Made by a program: the position numbers and the translations under genes. From the NCBI RefSeq assembly GCF_003176895.1, contig NZ_QGTD01000018.1, positions 135,192 to 199,191 on the forward strand: a stretch of 64,000 nucleotides of DNA, written 5' to 3'. Under the pieces are notes generated by a model that was not told the DNA's origin, made no database searches, and saw only the letters and a program-made list of their open reading frames with translations. Positions within the stretch are counted from its first letter, which is position 1; every line of letters begins with the position of its first letter. Origin of the DNA: Gracilibacillus dipsosauri (lineage in GTDB: Bacteria > Bacillota > Bacilli > Bacillales > Amphibacillaceae). This document shows positions 36,633 to 46,282 of this stretch, piece by piece.

Positions 36633-37577
36633 ATGATAGTAAAATTATTATCGTTGGAAAATTGGAAGCGGTGGCTATGGGCAATGGTTCGATTTGTTTT
36701 AATTGTCGGTTTATCTTTTGTGATTTTGTATCCAATTCTACAAAAAATAGCGACTGCCATTAAACATAAAAGTGATTTATACTCCCCTGTTGTTGTTTGG
36801 ATTCCAGAACATTTCACATTAGAGAATTTTAAGAATGCTATAAAGATTATGGATTATTGGGACACTCTATTGAATACTTTTTTGTTAGCGAGCATTACAA
36901 CCATTCTAACAACTGCTTCTTGTGCCCTAGCAGGCTATGCTTTTGCTAGACTTAGCTTTAAAGGAAGTAAACTGTTATTTGCTGGTGTCATACTAACTAT
37001 TTTAGTACCACCAACGACTATTTTAATTCCAATTTATATGAATTTAAAAGATTTCACACTGATGGGAATTATTCCGTTATTGACAGGTGATTCTGCAAAT
37101 TTATTAAATTCATATTGGCCCTTTATTTTAACATCTGTTACGGCAAATTCGCTAAAAGCCGGATTGTATATTTTTATCTTCCGGCAATTTTTTAGAGGGA
37201 TTCCAAAGGTAATTGAAGAAGCTGCTTATATTGATGGAGCTGGTGTGGGAAAGACTTTTTTACGTATTATGCTACCTAATGCCTTTCCGGCAATTGTTAC
37301 AGTAATGCTTTTTTCATTTGTTTGGCAGTGGAATGATAGCTTCTTTACAACAACCTATTTAACATCAAGTAATGTAATGGCTACACAATTGTCCTCATTA
37401 CCTTATAATTTGTCAATTCAGCTTGAAGGTGGAGTTGCGACAAATAAAGATCCATTTTATATGAGTATGGTACAAGATACGGGGATATTGCTTGCTATCT
37501 TACCACTTATTATTATTTACTTATTCGTTCAACGTTATTTTGTTGAAAGTATCGAACGATCTGGGATTGTAGGGTAA
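36633..37577 (+). CDS. Sugar ABC transporter permease, pair B, second subunit
   Basis: A 314-aa MalG-type permease with the EAA loop VIEEAAYIDGAGVGKTFLRIMLP. GAGGGGGGAAGG precedes ATG 36633, 14 bp after the partner gene. A small TTGCGA/TCGCAA hairpin (37597-37613) follows, before the GH10 gene. Confidence 0.9.
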   Translation: MIVKLLSLENWKRWLWAMVRFVLIVGLSFVILYPILQKIATAIKHKSDLYSPVVVWIPEHFTLENFKNAIKIMDYWDTLLNTFLLASITTILTTASCALAGYAFARLSFKGSKLLFAGVILTILVPPTTILIPIYMNLKDFTLMGIIPLLTGDSANLLNSYWPFILTSVTANSLKAGLYIFIFRQFFRGIPKVIEEAAYIDGAGVGKTFLRIMLPNAFPAIVTVMLFSFVWQWNDSFFTTTYLTSSNVMATQLSSLPYNLSIQLEGGVATNKDPFYMSMVQDTGILLAILPLIIIYLFVQRYFVESIERSGIVG

Positions 37578-37679
37578 TCATGGTCTGAATAGTATCTTGC
37601 GAATGAGTCGCAAAACTTCTTTCGTAAGGACATTCATTTTTATCGAAAAATTACTAACTATATAAGAGGAGGAATTACA

Positions 37680-38687
37680 TTGGGTAATTCAAAGGATAAT
37701 CAAATGCAACTTTATAAAGTGATGAAGGACTATTTTAAAATCGGAGCTGCAGTGAACCCGATGACTATAAAAAGTCAAGAAAGTTTAATCAAGAAGCATT
37801 TTAATAGTTTAACAGCAGAAAATGAAATGAAGTTTAGTCATATCCAACCATCCGAGACGAATTTTACATTCGATTCCGCAGACCAAGTGGTTACTTTTGC
37901 TGAACAAAATAAAAAGGTAGTAAGAGGACATACTTTGGTTTGGCATAATCAAACTCCTGATTGGGTATTTCATGATAAAGACGGTGGCTTAATTGATCGT
38001 GATACATTGTTTAATAGAATGAAGAATCATATTGATACGGTGATAAATCGATATAAAGATAACATTTACGCATGGGATGTTGTGAATGAAGCGGTATCAG
38101 ATAAGGATGGTGAATTTATACGGCCTTCCAAATGGCTTGATATCGCTGGTGAAAAATTTATCGAAAAAGCATTTCAGTTTGCTCATGAAGCTGATCCAAA
38201 GGCAAAGTTATTTTATAATGATTATAATGAATCTGTACCTAGCAAGAGAGAGAAGATAGTTAGGTTAGTTAAATCTTTAAAAGAAAAAGATGTACCCATT
38301 CACGGAATCGGCCTGCAAGCTCATTGGAATTTACACTCACCTTCCTTAGAGCATATTAAGCGAGCAATAGAATCATATGCAAGTTTAGATGTGCAATTGC
38401 ATATTACAGAGCTTGATCTATCCGTCTTCGATCATCATGATAGCCGAACAGATTTAAAGCAACCAACAGAACAGATGATGCAGCTTCAGGCAGAAAGGTA
38501 CTATCAAATCTTTCAACTATTCAAAGAGTATAAGGATTATATCGATTCTGTGACTTTTTGGGGAGTAGCTGATGATTATACGTGGTTAGATAATTTTCCA
38601 GTAAGAGGAAGAAAAAACTGGCCGTTTCTATTCGATACTAACCATCAACCTAAACAAGCATTTTGGCGGGTTATGGAAAAGAATTAA
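37680..38687 (+). CDS. Intracellular GH10 endo-beta-1,4-xylanase
   Basis: A 335-aa single-domain GH10 enzyme without a signal peptide, so it acts on imported xylo-oligosaccharides or aldouronates. The signatures are complete: TAENEMKF, GHTLVWHNQTP, the acid/base Glu137 in WDVVNEAVSD, GLQAHWN, and the nucleophile Glu244 in LHITELDL. TTG start at 37680 with AGAGGAGGAA upstream. It is followed 39 bp later by a GH43 enzyme, a typical pair for intracellular xylan breakdown. It identifies the likely substrate of locus 2. Confidence 0.95.
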   Translation: MGNSKDNQMQLYKVMKDYFKIGAAVNPMTIKSQESLIKKHFNSLTAENEMKFSHIQPSETNFTFDSADQVVTFAEQNKKVVRGHTLVWHNQTPDWVFHDKDGGLIDRDTLFNRMKNHIDTVINRYKDNIYAWDVVNEAVSDKDGEFIRPSKWLDIAGEKFIEKAFQFAHEADPKAKLFYNDYNESVPSKREKIVRLVKSLKEKDVPIHGIGLQAHWNLHSPSLEHIKRAIESYASLDVQLHITELDLSVFDHHDSRTDLKQPTEQMMQLQAERYYQIFQLFKEYKDYIDSVTFWGVADDYTWLDNFPVRGRKNWPFLFDTNHQPKQAFWRVMEKN

Positions 38688-38726
38688 TTTGCTTGTTAAT
38701 ATTGTATAAACAATGGAGGTATAGAA

Positions 38727-40235
38727 ATGAAAGAATCCTTTGTCACCAATCCAATCCTTTGGGCAGATGTACCTGATCCAAGTGTAATTAGGGTAGATGA
38801 TATTTATTATATGGTTAGTACTAGCATGCATTCCATGCCAGGGTGTCCCATAATGAAGTCAAAAAATTTGAAGGATTGGGAAATCATCAATTATGTTTTT
38901 CAAACATTAGAAGATAACGATGCTCACAATTTAATGAATGGTCAACACATTTATGGAAAAGGTTCCTGGGCGGTAAGCCTAAGGTATCATCAGAAAACTT
39001 TCTATGTATGTTTTTCCAGTAATGATATGCAACAATTTTATATTTACACAACAAAAAACCTTGAAGCTGGTGATTGGAATCGGGTTGTTTTTGATGGTCT
39101 TTATCATGATCCAAGCTTGTTGTTTGATAATGATCGTTTATTTGTTATATACGGTAATGGAGATATTCGAATTACAGAACTAACACCAGAAGCAACAAAA
39201 GTCAAAGAGAACGGTATTCATCGATTATTATTGTCAACTGCCTCCAAAAATATAAGGCTAAGGTGTGAAGGGTGTCATGCCTATAAAAGAAATGGCTATT
39301 ATTATTTGTTCTTTATTGAATGGCCTGCAGATGGTAACCAAAGACGTAGACAAATTTGTTACCGATCAAAGGATCTACTTGGTCCATATGAGATGCGTGT
39401 TGTATTAGATGATGATATGGGCTATCACAATAAAGGAATAGCACAAGGGGGTATTGTAGATACAAAAGAAGGAAGGTGGTTTGCTTTATTGTTTCAAGAT
39501 CATGATGCGGTTGGGCGTATTCCTCATCTAGTCCCAGTTAGTTGGGAGGATGATTGGCCTATATTTGGGACCTGTGGAAAGGTACCAAGTGAATTTATTT
39601 CTCCTTTGCCTGAAACTCAACAAGCGCCATTGGTTATTAGTGATGAGTTCCAATATGAAACGAATAAACTGGCCTTAAATTGGCAATGGAACCATAACCC
39701 GAACAACGAGTTATGGTCATTAACGGAACGAAAAGGGTATTTACGTCTTAGAACAGGACACATTACAAAAAGTGTAGAATTTGCTAGAAATACTTTAACT
39801 CAAAGAACGGAAGGACCACGTTGCACTGCAATTACAAAGCTTGACTTTAAACAAATGAAGCCTGGTGATCGAGCAGGGTTAGTTGCTCTACAATCACATT
39901 ATGCTTGGATCGGTGTACTAGCAGGTAATGAGCAGGATTTTTATATTGGGATCGGTGAAAAAGGAGATTTGGGAGAAGAGGATATTACAGCATCAACCTT
40001 GTATACTTCGGATACTGTTTATTTGAAGGCTTCTTTTGACTTTGAAAATAGTAAAGATTTTGTTGAATTTTCTTATTCTAATGATGGAATCACTTGGGAA
40101 ATGATTGGTCAAAAAATTAAATTACATTATACATTAGATCACTTTATGGGATGTAGGGTTGGTTTATTCAACTATGCAACACAAAATATAAATGGAATGG
40201 TTGATTTTGATTTCTTTCATTATAAAAAGAGATAG
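38727..40235 (+). CDS. GH43 beta-xylosidase / alpha-L-arabinofuranosidase
   Basis: A 502-aa cytoplasmic enzyme: a five-bladed propeller (about 1-300) plus a C-terminal concanavalin-like beta-xylosidase domain (about 310-500). The base Asp17 is in VPDPSVIR, the modulator Asp128 in YHDPSLLFD and the acid Glu181 in RCEGCHAYKRNGYYYLF. ATG 38727 follows TGGAGGTATAGAA. It removes xylose or arabinose from oligosaccharides released by the GH10 enzyme upstream. Which activity dominates cannot be read from sequence. Confidence 0.92.
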   Translation: MKESFVTNPILWADVPDPSVIRVDDIYYMVSTSMHSMPGCPIMKSKNLKDWEIINYVFQTLEDNDAHNLMNGQHIYGKGSWAVSLRYHQKTFYVCFSSNDMQQFYIYTTKNLEAGDWNRVVFDGLYHDPSLLFDNDRLFVIYGNGDIRITELTPEATKVKENGIHRLLLSTASKNIRLRCEGCHAYKRNGYYYLFFIEWPADGNQRRRQICYRSKDLLGPYEMRVVLDDDMGYHNKGIAQGGIVDTKEGRWFALLFQDHDAVGRIPHLVPVSWEDDWPIFGTCGKVPSEFISPLPETQQAPLVISDEFQYETNKLALNWQWNHNPNNELWSLTERKGYLRLRTGHITKSVEFARNTLTQRTEGPRCTAITKLDFKQMKPGDRAGLVALQSHYAWIGVLAGNEQDFYIGIGEKGDLGEEDITASTLYTSDTVYLKASFDFENSKDFVEFSYSNDGITWEMIGQKIKLHYTLDHFMGCRVGLFNYATQNINGMVDFDFFHYKKR

Positions 40236-40353
40236 ATTTATAGTGCATTTGTTCCCTCTGTAAGGGCTTTATTAACGGAGGTTGATAAATAAGTAATCAA
40301 ATAGGATAATGAATTATAAATTAATGGATTAATTATGAAATGGAGGAAACAGT

Positions 40354-42057
40354 TTGCATAAGCGGAATATATCCATTTATATCATTCTATTTCTATTTAT
40401 CGTTGCCTCAGTTACTTTAATGTCATGTGATGATGATTCAATTGATACAAAGGAAGACTCTCTTATACAGGTACAACCCCAAGAAAGTAAATTTTACGCA
40501 CATAAAGGATTGGCGAAGTATGAACCAGAGATTGAACTTCATTTTGTAAGAGAAACAGGACAAGGCTTGAACGAACTAATCAATCATTTACCTGGAGAAA
40601 CCCTAGAAAAAAATAGATGGACTGAACTCTATAAACAAATGCTAGGCATTAACATTATATATGATTGGAAAGCGGAAGGAGATGTATTTTCTCGTAAATT
40701 AGGAAGTGTTATTACTTCTGGAAATATACCTGATGTAGTGTGGGTTAATGATCAACAATTAAGACAACTGTATCGTGCTGGACTGATAGAGGATTTAACA
40801 GCAGTGTACGAGGAATATGCAACATCATTCACAAAAGAAGTGTACACAATGGAAGGGTCTAGATTAATAGAAAGTGCAACAATAGATGGTAAAATGATAG
40901 GAATTCCCCAAATCGATTCCCCCATTGAAAAAGCGCAGTATATTTGGATACGAACGGATTGGCTTGAATATTTAGAACTAGCTGAGCCTAAAACGATGAA
41001 TGATCTGATTGAGATTTCGAAAGCGTTTACTTTTGAAGATCCTGATCAAAACAATATTGACGACACGTTAGGCTTAGCTATTACTAAACATTTATGGGAT
41101 CCAGTAATGGGAATAACTAATTTTATGGCTGGGTTTGGTGCTTATCCAGGTATTTGGATAGAAAATGAATATGGTGAGCTTGTGCATGGAGGAGTTCAAG
41201 AGGAGGTGAAAGAAGCTCTATCTGTTTTACAAAACATGTATAAAGCAGGTATTTTAGATGATGAATTTTTTCTAAAAGATGGGAACAAGGTGAAGAAACA
41301 AATTGCAGCAGGTAAAATTGGAATATTATATGGAGAACAGTGGGGATCATTTGTAGCAGGTGTTAGTCGAGAACAGAATCCTGATGCACAATGGAAACCC
41401 CTCCCTATTGTCTCCGTAACGGGTAAAGAAGTGAAAGTTCCCTTAAAGTATAATTCGAATAGTTACCTAGTTGTGAAAAAAGGTACCACTCACCCTGAGG
41501 CAATAATGAAGATGATTAATCTTTATTTAGAGAAAAATTGGGGAGAAACCTCAGAGTACGAATTGTTTTATAGCACTCCTTATCCAGTCTGGCAGTTGTC
41601 GCCAATAAACCCTTATCCCGCTTCCAAAAATTTAGATGCCTTTCGCCAATTGGAAGCTGTAAGAGCAAGTGGTAATTTTGCAGAGCTTGAGCAAGAGGCA
41701 AAATCAATCTATGAAAATATCATTCATTATTTTACAGAGAATAACGAAGCGGGCTGGGGCTGGGAAAAAACTTACGGAGTAAATGGGGCCTTTTCCATAC
41801 TAGAACAATATATTAAAAATGATAGCTTGTTATATGATCGTTTTTATGGGCCACCTACTACCACAATGGTTGAGATGAAAACCATTTTAGATAATTATAT
41901 ACATGATTCCTATGTGGAATTTATTTTAGGTCGTTCGATGAATGAATTTGATTTATTTGTAGAAAAGTGGAAGGAAATGGGGGGGAGGGAAATGACAGAA
42001 GAGGTAAACGAATGGTATCAAAATCAAAGTGAAAATACTGTTCAAGTAAATCAATAG
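40354..42057 (+). CDS. ABC transporter substrate-binding lipoprotein (LplA-like)
   Basis: A 567-aa lipoprotein: signal with lipobox TLMSC, acidic linker, then a large family-1 binding domain resembling LplA-type proteins that accompany YesMN-type regulators. TTG start at 40354 with TGGAGGAAACAG upstream. It is the third binding protein of the locus, separated from the permeases and placed 33 bp before the histidine kinase gene. It could feed permease pair B or present ligand to the kinase; both are inferences. Confidence 0.88.
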   Translation: MHKRNISIYIILFLFIVASVTLMSCDDDSIDTKEDSLIQVQPQESKFYAHKGLAKYEPEIELHFVRETGQGLNELINHLPGETLEKNRWTELYKQMLGINIIYDWKAEGDVFSRKLGSVITSGNIPDVVWVNDQQLRQLYRAGLIEDLTAVYEEYATSFTKEVYTMEGSRLIESATIDGKMIGIPQIDSPIEKAQYIWIRTDWLEYLELAEPKTMNDLIEISKAFTFEDPDQNNIDDTLGLAITKHLWDPVMGITNFMAGFGAYPGIWIENEYGELVHGGVQEEVKEALSVLQNMYKAGILDDEFFLKDGNKVKKQIAAGKIGILYGEQWGSFVAGVSREQNPDAQWKPLPIVSVTGKEVKVPLKYNSNSYLVVKKGTTHPEAIMKMINLYLEKNWGETSEYELFYSTPYPVWQLSPINPYPASKNLDAFRQLEAVRASGNFAELEQEAKSIYENIIHYFTENNEAGWGWEKTYGVNGAFSILEQYIKNDSLLYDRFYGPPTTTMVEMKTILDNYIHDSYVEFILGRSMNEFDLFVEKWKEMGGREMTEEVNEWYQNQSENTVQVNQ

Positions 42058-42090
42058 AGTATGGTTTAATCGTACTATTGGAGGGCAGGA

Positions 42091-43839
42091 ATGCTAAAAA
42101 TTCCAGTTAATTCATTGCGTAAAACTATCTTTGCAAGACTACTTATTATGTTTTTTATATTAATCTTACCTATTATCGTTTTCGGTATTTATTTGTACAA
42201 TTGGACCTATCAAAATACAAGCCAGGAAATTTCAAAGAATACAGTAGTACAATTAACATCATATCTAGGGAACCTAAATCGTGAAATCGAATGGATTGAA
42301 ATTCAGCAATTTGATATTTTACAAGAAACGGAACTAAGAAAGATTGCGTATACGTGGGATATGATGGACAATATCGAACGAAAAGATAGTGTGAACTATA
42401 TCATACATCGACTTACCTCCATAAAAAACACAAATATATATATTAAAGATATCTCGATCCATTTACCATCCATTGACAAAACCATTTCTGTGATGAATGC
42501 AGCACAAGATTTTAATAAATTAGAGTATGAGAAAATACGCACTAGCAAATCACAAACAGGATTACGATTAATACAAACTGAGGATACGTTAAGTTTAAGT
42601 GCTTCAATAATCGGGAATGATCTGCAGGAACATCCCCAAATCGTAGTACACATCGAATTAGATAAACAAAAGATGAGTGAGGATTTAAACACATTAAATA
42701 TGTATCCAAATAGTTCTACATTTCTAGTGTCTGATGACAAGGAATTACTGTTAGAAAGTGGCGAAAAAACAAGTAATGCTTTTAACATTTATTATCACAC
42801 CATGAGGTCAAAAGAAAATAATGACAATGTAACTTTTTTTGAGGATAAAAGATTTCATATAAATAGTGCTTATTCTAAGGATTTAAAGCTTTCTGTTGTA
42901 ACCTTTATTCCTGAAGACATAGTTAAACTCCCATTAAAAAAGTTTAGTAGGTGGGCTTGGGGATTTGCCATTACCTCTTTAGTGGTCATCATCCTTTACT
43001 CTTACTTGATATATAGAATGGTCCATAAACCCTTAGTCTTATTAGTTGATGGCTTTCGACGAATGGAAGATGGGGAACTAAATAATCCCATTGAGCATGA
43101 ACAGGAGGATGAGTTTGGCTTTCTATATAATCGTTATAATATTATGCTATATAAACTTAGACGACTTATTGAGCAGGATTATAAACAAAAGCTAATGATG
43201 CAAAAAGCGGAATTAAAACAATTACAATCTCAAATAAATCCGCACTTTTTATATAATAGTTTTTTTATATTAAATTCCTTAGCAAAGACAGAGGACACGG
43301 AACGTATGGAACAATTTACTAGTATGCTAGGAGAGTATTTTAAATTTATTACCCGGAATGAGGAAGAGCACGTAACATTATCCGAAGAAATGAAGCATGC
43401 TAGAATGTACACAGAAATTCAACAGCTTCGATTTTCAAGAAGAATCAAGGTTCAGTTTGATGAATTACCAGAAGAAATGGAACACATAAAGGTACCTAAA
43501 CTAATTGTCCAACCTATTATCGAAAATGCATTCGAACATAGTCTAGAAAAGAAAGTCGACGAAGGACTTTTGTGGGTTCATTTTAAAAAAGAGCATCACA
43601 CGATTTATATAGTTGTAGAAGATAATGGTGATGGAATTAGTACCTCGAAAATAGAGGATATGCGTTCTCTTTTAAATGAAGCAAGAGATTATCAAGAACA
43701 AACAGGAATGACAAATATTCATAGAAGGATTTTATTAACTTATGGTGCTAATAGTGGTCTATATCTGTCGCGAAGTGAAACAAATGGTTTAAAGGTAGAA
43801 ATTCGAATAAATCTAGAGGAGGATGATTCGAATGTATAG
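42091..43839 (+). CDS. Membrane sensor histidine kinase (YesM type)
   Basis: A 582-aa kinase. TM1 (about 14-34) and TM2 (about 288-308) enclose an extracellular sensor of about 250 residues. Then come a HAMP-like linker, the HisK domain with phospho-acceptor His385 in QSQINPHFLYNS, and the ATPase domain with LIVQPIIENAFEHSLE and VVEDNGDGIS. This fusion is typical of kinases that sense extracellular sugars or binding proteins and signal to AraC-type regulators. ATG 42091 has TTGGAGGGCAGG upstream. It overlaps its regulator gene by 8 bp. Confidence 0.93.
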   Translation: MLKIPVNSLRKTIFARLLIMFFILILPIIVFGIYLYNWTYQNTSQEISKNTVVQLTSYLGNLNREIEWIEIQQFDILQETELRKIAYTWDMMDNIERKDSVNYIIHRLTSIKNTNIYIKDISIHLPSIDKTISVMNAAQDFNKLEYEKIRTSKSQTGLRLIQTEDTLSLSASIIGNDLQEHPQIVVHIELDKQKMSEDLNTLNMYPNSSTFLVSDDKELLLESGEKTSNAFNIYYHTMRSKENNDNVTFFEDKRFHINSAYSKDLKLSVVTFIPEDIVKLPLKKFSRWAWGFAITSLVVIILYSYLIYRMVHKPLVLLVDGFRRMEDGELNNPIEHEQEDEFGFLYNRYNIMLYKLRRLIEQDYKQKLMMQKAELKQLQSQINPHFLYNSFFILNSLAKTEDTERMEQFTSMLGEYFKFITRNEEEHVTLSEEMKHARMYTEIQQLRFSRRIKVQFDELPEEMEHIKVPKLIVQPIIENAFEHSLEKKVDEGLLWVHFKKEHHTIYIVVEDNGDGISTSKIEDMRSLLNEARDYQEQTGMTNIHRRILLTYGANSGLYLSRSETNGLKVEIRINLEEDDSNV

Positions 43840-45460
43840 ACTATTAATTGTGGATGATGAGGAAATTATTACAGATGGACTGTATGAGGTATTCAGTAGT
43901 TATAATCCTGAACAACTAGATGTATATAAAGCATACTCGGCTACGGAAGCTTTAGAATGGCTCGCACGCAGTAGAATTGATATTATTCTTACAGATATTG
44001 CTATGCCAGGGATGAATGGATTAGAATTAATCGAGAAGGTACAAAACTTTTGGCCTAAATGTAAAGTAGTTTTTTTAACTGGTCATAATAATTTTGAGTA
44101 TACCTATAGAGCGATACAGATGACAAATGTTAGATATCTATTAAAAACGGAAGGTTATGATAAGATAATTGACACAGTTGAAGTTGTGATGAATGAAATT
44201 TATCAAGAGAAATTTACAAGTAAATGGATAGAACGATCTAGAGAGCAACTATATGCCTATCAGTTCATGGCACAAGGTGAATATATGAGGCATTTATTAC
44301 AAGATAGTAAGTATTTGGGGAAGGATATGGAAATATTACGTAATGAGTTTAATGAGCTCGAAATAAGCTTAGATCTAAACAAAGGTGTCTGGTTAGTATT
44401 AGGACGTTTAACATATCCTAAAGGGAAAACATATCTAGAAAAATCAAATATTCTATCTGCAGTTAGAGATATGTGGGAATATCACCTTTCTGAAAAATTA
44501 CAAAGTATGGATATTATAGATAAGTATGGTGATATTCTGTGGTTTATTCAACCATGCCTTGACACGAATGATGATTTAGATGGCCGATTTTCAAAATATT
44601 TGGAAGGCTCTTTAGAATTGGTCCAACAAGAAAGTATACATTTGTTAGAGTTGCCCATCATATTTACTGTAAGTAGTCATTCATGTCAATGGAATAGAAT
44701 TACGGAAAAATATGAGCAGTTGCGACAGTTACAGCAATTTAAAGTTGGAAGGAATATTCCAATGATTATATGGGATACTCATAATGAACAAAATCAAAAA
44801 TCTCCAGCTGATAAAACGACGCAAAAATATAGAATGGAGAGTATGGTTGCAAATTTAGATTCCAATAAAATTGAAGAATTTTTTATCCATCTTCAGACAT
44901 TTATAACTTCTGAGATAGCAACAGATGATGTTCATCAATTGATGGAAGCTTATTATGCTATTGCGTTGAGTTTATATTCCTATATTAATCGCTTAGAATT
45001 AAATACACACATTTTTAACTATGATAAATTGTTGCGCATAGATGACCATCGATCTATAATGGATGGATTTCATTTTTTAAAAGATACTACAGAGAAAATC
45101 CTTCATATACATAAAATAAGAGAACGAGATAAAGCTTCTTGCATAATAGAAAATATTTGCAAATACATAGAAGATCACTTAAATGAGGATTTATCACTTG
45201 TTAAATTAGCCGAGATTCACTTCTTTAATCCTTCCTATTTATCTTATTTTTTCAAGCAAGAGTATGGAATGAATTTATCAGAGTATATTGAAAAATGTAG
45301 AATTCTTAAGGCAAAGGAACTTCTAGAAAATCGAAAACTAAAAATTCGAGATGTAGGTGTTGCAGTTGGTTATGCCTCTGCACATTCCTTTACTCGTTTT
45401 TTTAAGAAAGTAACAGGTATGACACCCAAAGAATATCGAGGAAATTTAATAAGGAAATGA
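43832..45460 (+). CDS. AraC-type response regulator (YesN type)
   Basis: A 542-aa regulator. The receiver (1-120) is intact: acidic pair Asp8/Asp9, acceptor Asp55 in LTDIAMPGMNG, and Lys in YLLKT. A middle domain (about 130-420) is of unassigned fold, and the AraC double helix-turn-helix (about 440-540) has LSLVKLAEIHFFNPSYLSYFFKQ and KIRDVGVAVGYASAHSFTRFFKK. An ATG nine bases upstream overlaps the ribosome site GAGGAGG, so ATG 43832 is chosen. It is the partner of the kinase at 42091 and is expected to activate locus 2 when sugar is present. Confidence 0.93.
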   Translation: MYRLLIVDDEEIITDGLYEVFSSYNPEQLDVYKAYSATEALEWLARSRIDIILTDIAMPGMNGLELIEKVQNFWPKCKVVFLTGHNNFEYTYRAIQMTNVRYLLKTEGYDKIIDTVEVVMNEIYQEKFTSKWIERSREQLYAYQFMAQGEYMRHLLQDSKYLGKDMEILRNEFNELEISLDLNKGVWLVLGRLTYPKGKTYLEKSNILSAVRDMWEYHLSEKLQSMDIIDKYGDILWFIQPCLDTNDDLDGRFSKYLEGSLELVQQESIHLLELPIIFTVSSHSCQWNRITEKYEQLRQLQQFKVGRNIPMIIWDTHNEQNQKSPADKTTQKYRMESMVANLDSNKIEEFFIHLQTFITSEIATDDVHQLMEAYYAIALSLYSYINRLELNTHIFNYDKLLRIDDHRSIMDGFHFLKDTTEKILHIHKIRERDKASCIIENICKYIEDHLNEDLSLVKLAEIHFFNPSYLSYFFKQEYGMNLSEYIEKCRILKAKELLENRKLKIRDVGVAVGYASAHSFTRFFKKVTGMTPKEYRGNLIRK

Positions 45461-45467
45461 TTCATAG

Positions 45468-45502
45468 CAGTGGGAACAACTTACAAGTTCCTACTGTTTT
45501 TT
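45468..45502 (+). terminator. Rho-independent terminator ending the locus-2 series
   Basis: A 10-bp stem (CAGTGGGAAC with GTTCCTACTG, one G-U pair) is followed by TTTTTT, 7 bp after the response-regulator stop. It is the only clear terminator found between 24.8 and 45.5 kb on the plus strand. Confidence 0.8.
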
Positions 45503-45509
45503 ATAGGAG

Positions 45510-46124
45510 TTAAGTATAAATACTCTTTGTCTTTGTCATTTTACTCACTTTATCGAAATTTCTTTTGCATATTTTGAAAATTAAAAATGCCATTGGACTA
45601 AGTATAATACAGCTGACGATAGGAATAATGGCCACAATGAAAATAGCAACACTAACAATAATTAAACACAGTAAAGTGGATGGGAAATACAGCATTGAGA
45701 ATAAAATGGAGTTTCTCATTAAATTTTTGAAAGAAAGATCGTAACTAACCATAAGCGGAAAAATATACATACTAATAAACAAAGTAAATATGGTGACAAG
45801 GAATAATAATGCAGTTATTAATGAGATCATGATTGGTGAGTTTAATTCATTAAGTATGGCATAATCTAAAACTAAAATAACAATAAAAATCAAAAATAAT
45901 ACTTTAAAGAATATACTATGCTTAAAATGATTTTTAAGGTTGATTAAAAACTGTTTGAAAATCCCTACGTTTTCGTTATTTTCCCAATCTCGAATCACCC
46001 CAAACATTGCAGCAGTAGCAGGGAATAAAGTAATGATGGGAAGAGAACAGAGCAACCATAATATGTTTAATAGTATGAAATTAGTGATCGTTTCTAAAAC
46101 AGCATACCATTTTGAATGAATCAA
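45510..46124 (-). CDS. DUF624 (YesL-like) membrane protein
   Basis: A 204-aa protein with about five membrane helices, of the DUF624/YesL family that is common beside YesMN sugar loci. The N-terminal pattern ITNFILLNILWLLCSLPIIT and the following P-A-T-A-A-M-FGVIRDW are typical. TTG start at 46124 with AAGGAG upstream. It is convergent with the response-regulator gene. Its promoter carries a perfect cre match over the transcription start, so expression is probably glucose-repressed. Function is unknown; a support role for the sugar importer is often assumed. Confidence 0.85.
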   Translation of the reverse strand: MIHSKWYAVLETITNFILLNILWLLCSLPIITLFPATAAMFGVIRDWENNENVGIFKQFLINLKNHFKHSIFFKVLFLIFIVILVLDYAILNELNSPIMISLITALLFLVTIFTLFISMYIFPLMVSYDLSFKNLMRNSILFSMLYFPSTLLCLIIVSVAIFIVAIIPIVSCIILSPMAFLIFKICKRNFDKVSKMTKTKSIYT

Positions 46125-46143
46125 GTTCTTTCGTCTCCTTCAT

Positions 46144-46158
46144 TTGTAATCGTTTACA
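46144..46158. promoter_or_regulatory. cre site in the DUF624 promoter
   Basis: TTGTAATCGTTTACA fits WTGNAANCGNWNNCW at all fixed positions and is nearly palindromic. On the minus strand a TATAAT -10 box (46162-46167) lies 3 bp upstream, so bound CcpA would cover the transcription start. Confidence 0.7.
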
Positions 46159-46161
46159 AAG

Positions 46162-46167
46162 ATTATA
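46162..46167 (-). promoter_or_regulatory. -10 box of the DUF624 gene promoter
   Basis: TATAAT on the minus strand, 38 bp before the TTG start. No good -35 is visible, which suggests a need for an activator. Confidence 0.45.
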
Positions 46168-46224
46168 GCATATTGCGAGGGGTAGCAGTATACTATTTAC
46201 GGATTTCATTTCTTGTTACTATTA

Positions 46225-46264
46225 GAAAAAAAGTTCAGCTACACCCCTTAAGGGATAGCTGAAC
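46225..46264 (-). terminator. Terminator of the LuxR-type gene
   Basis: The arms GTTCAGCTA and TAGCTGAAC (46233-46241, 46256-46264), with a GC-rich inner CCCTTAAGGG, form a strong hairpin. On the minus strand it runs into TTTTTTT, directly after the LuxR-type gene. Confidence 0.85.
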
Positions 46265-46282
46265 CATGGATGGTAATAACCT

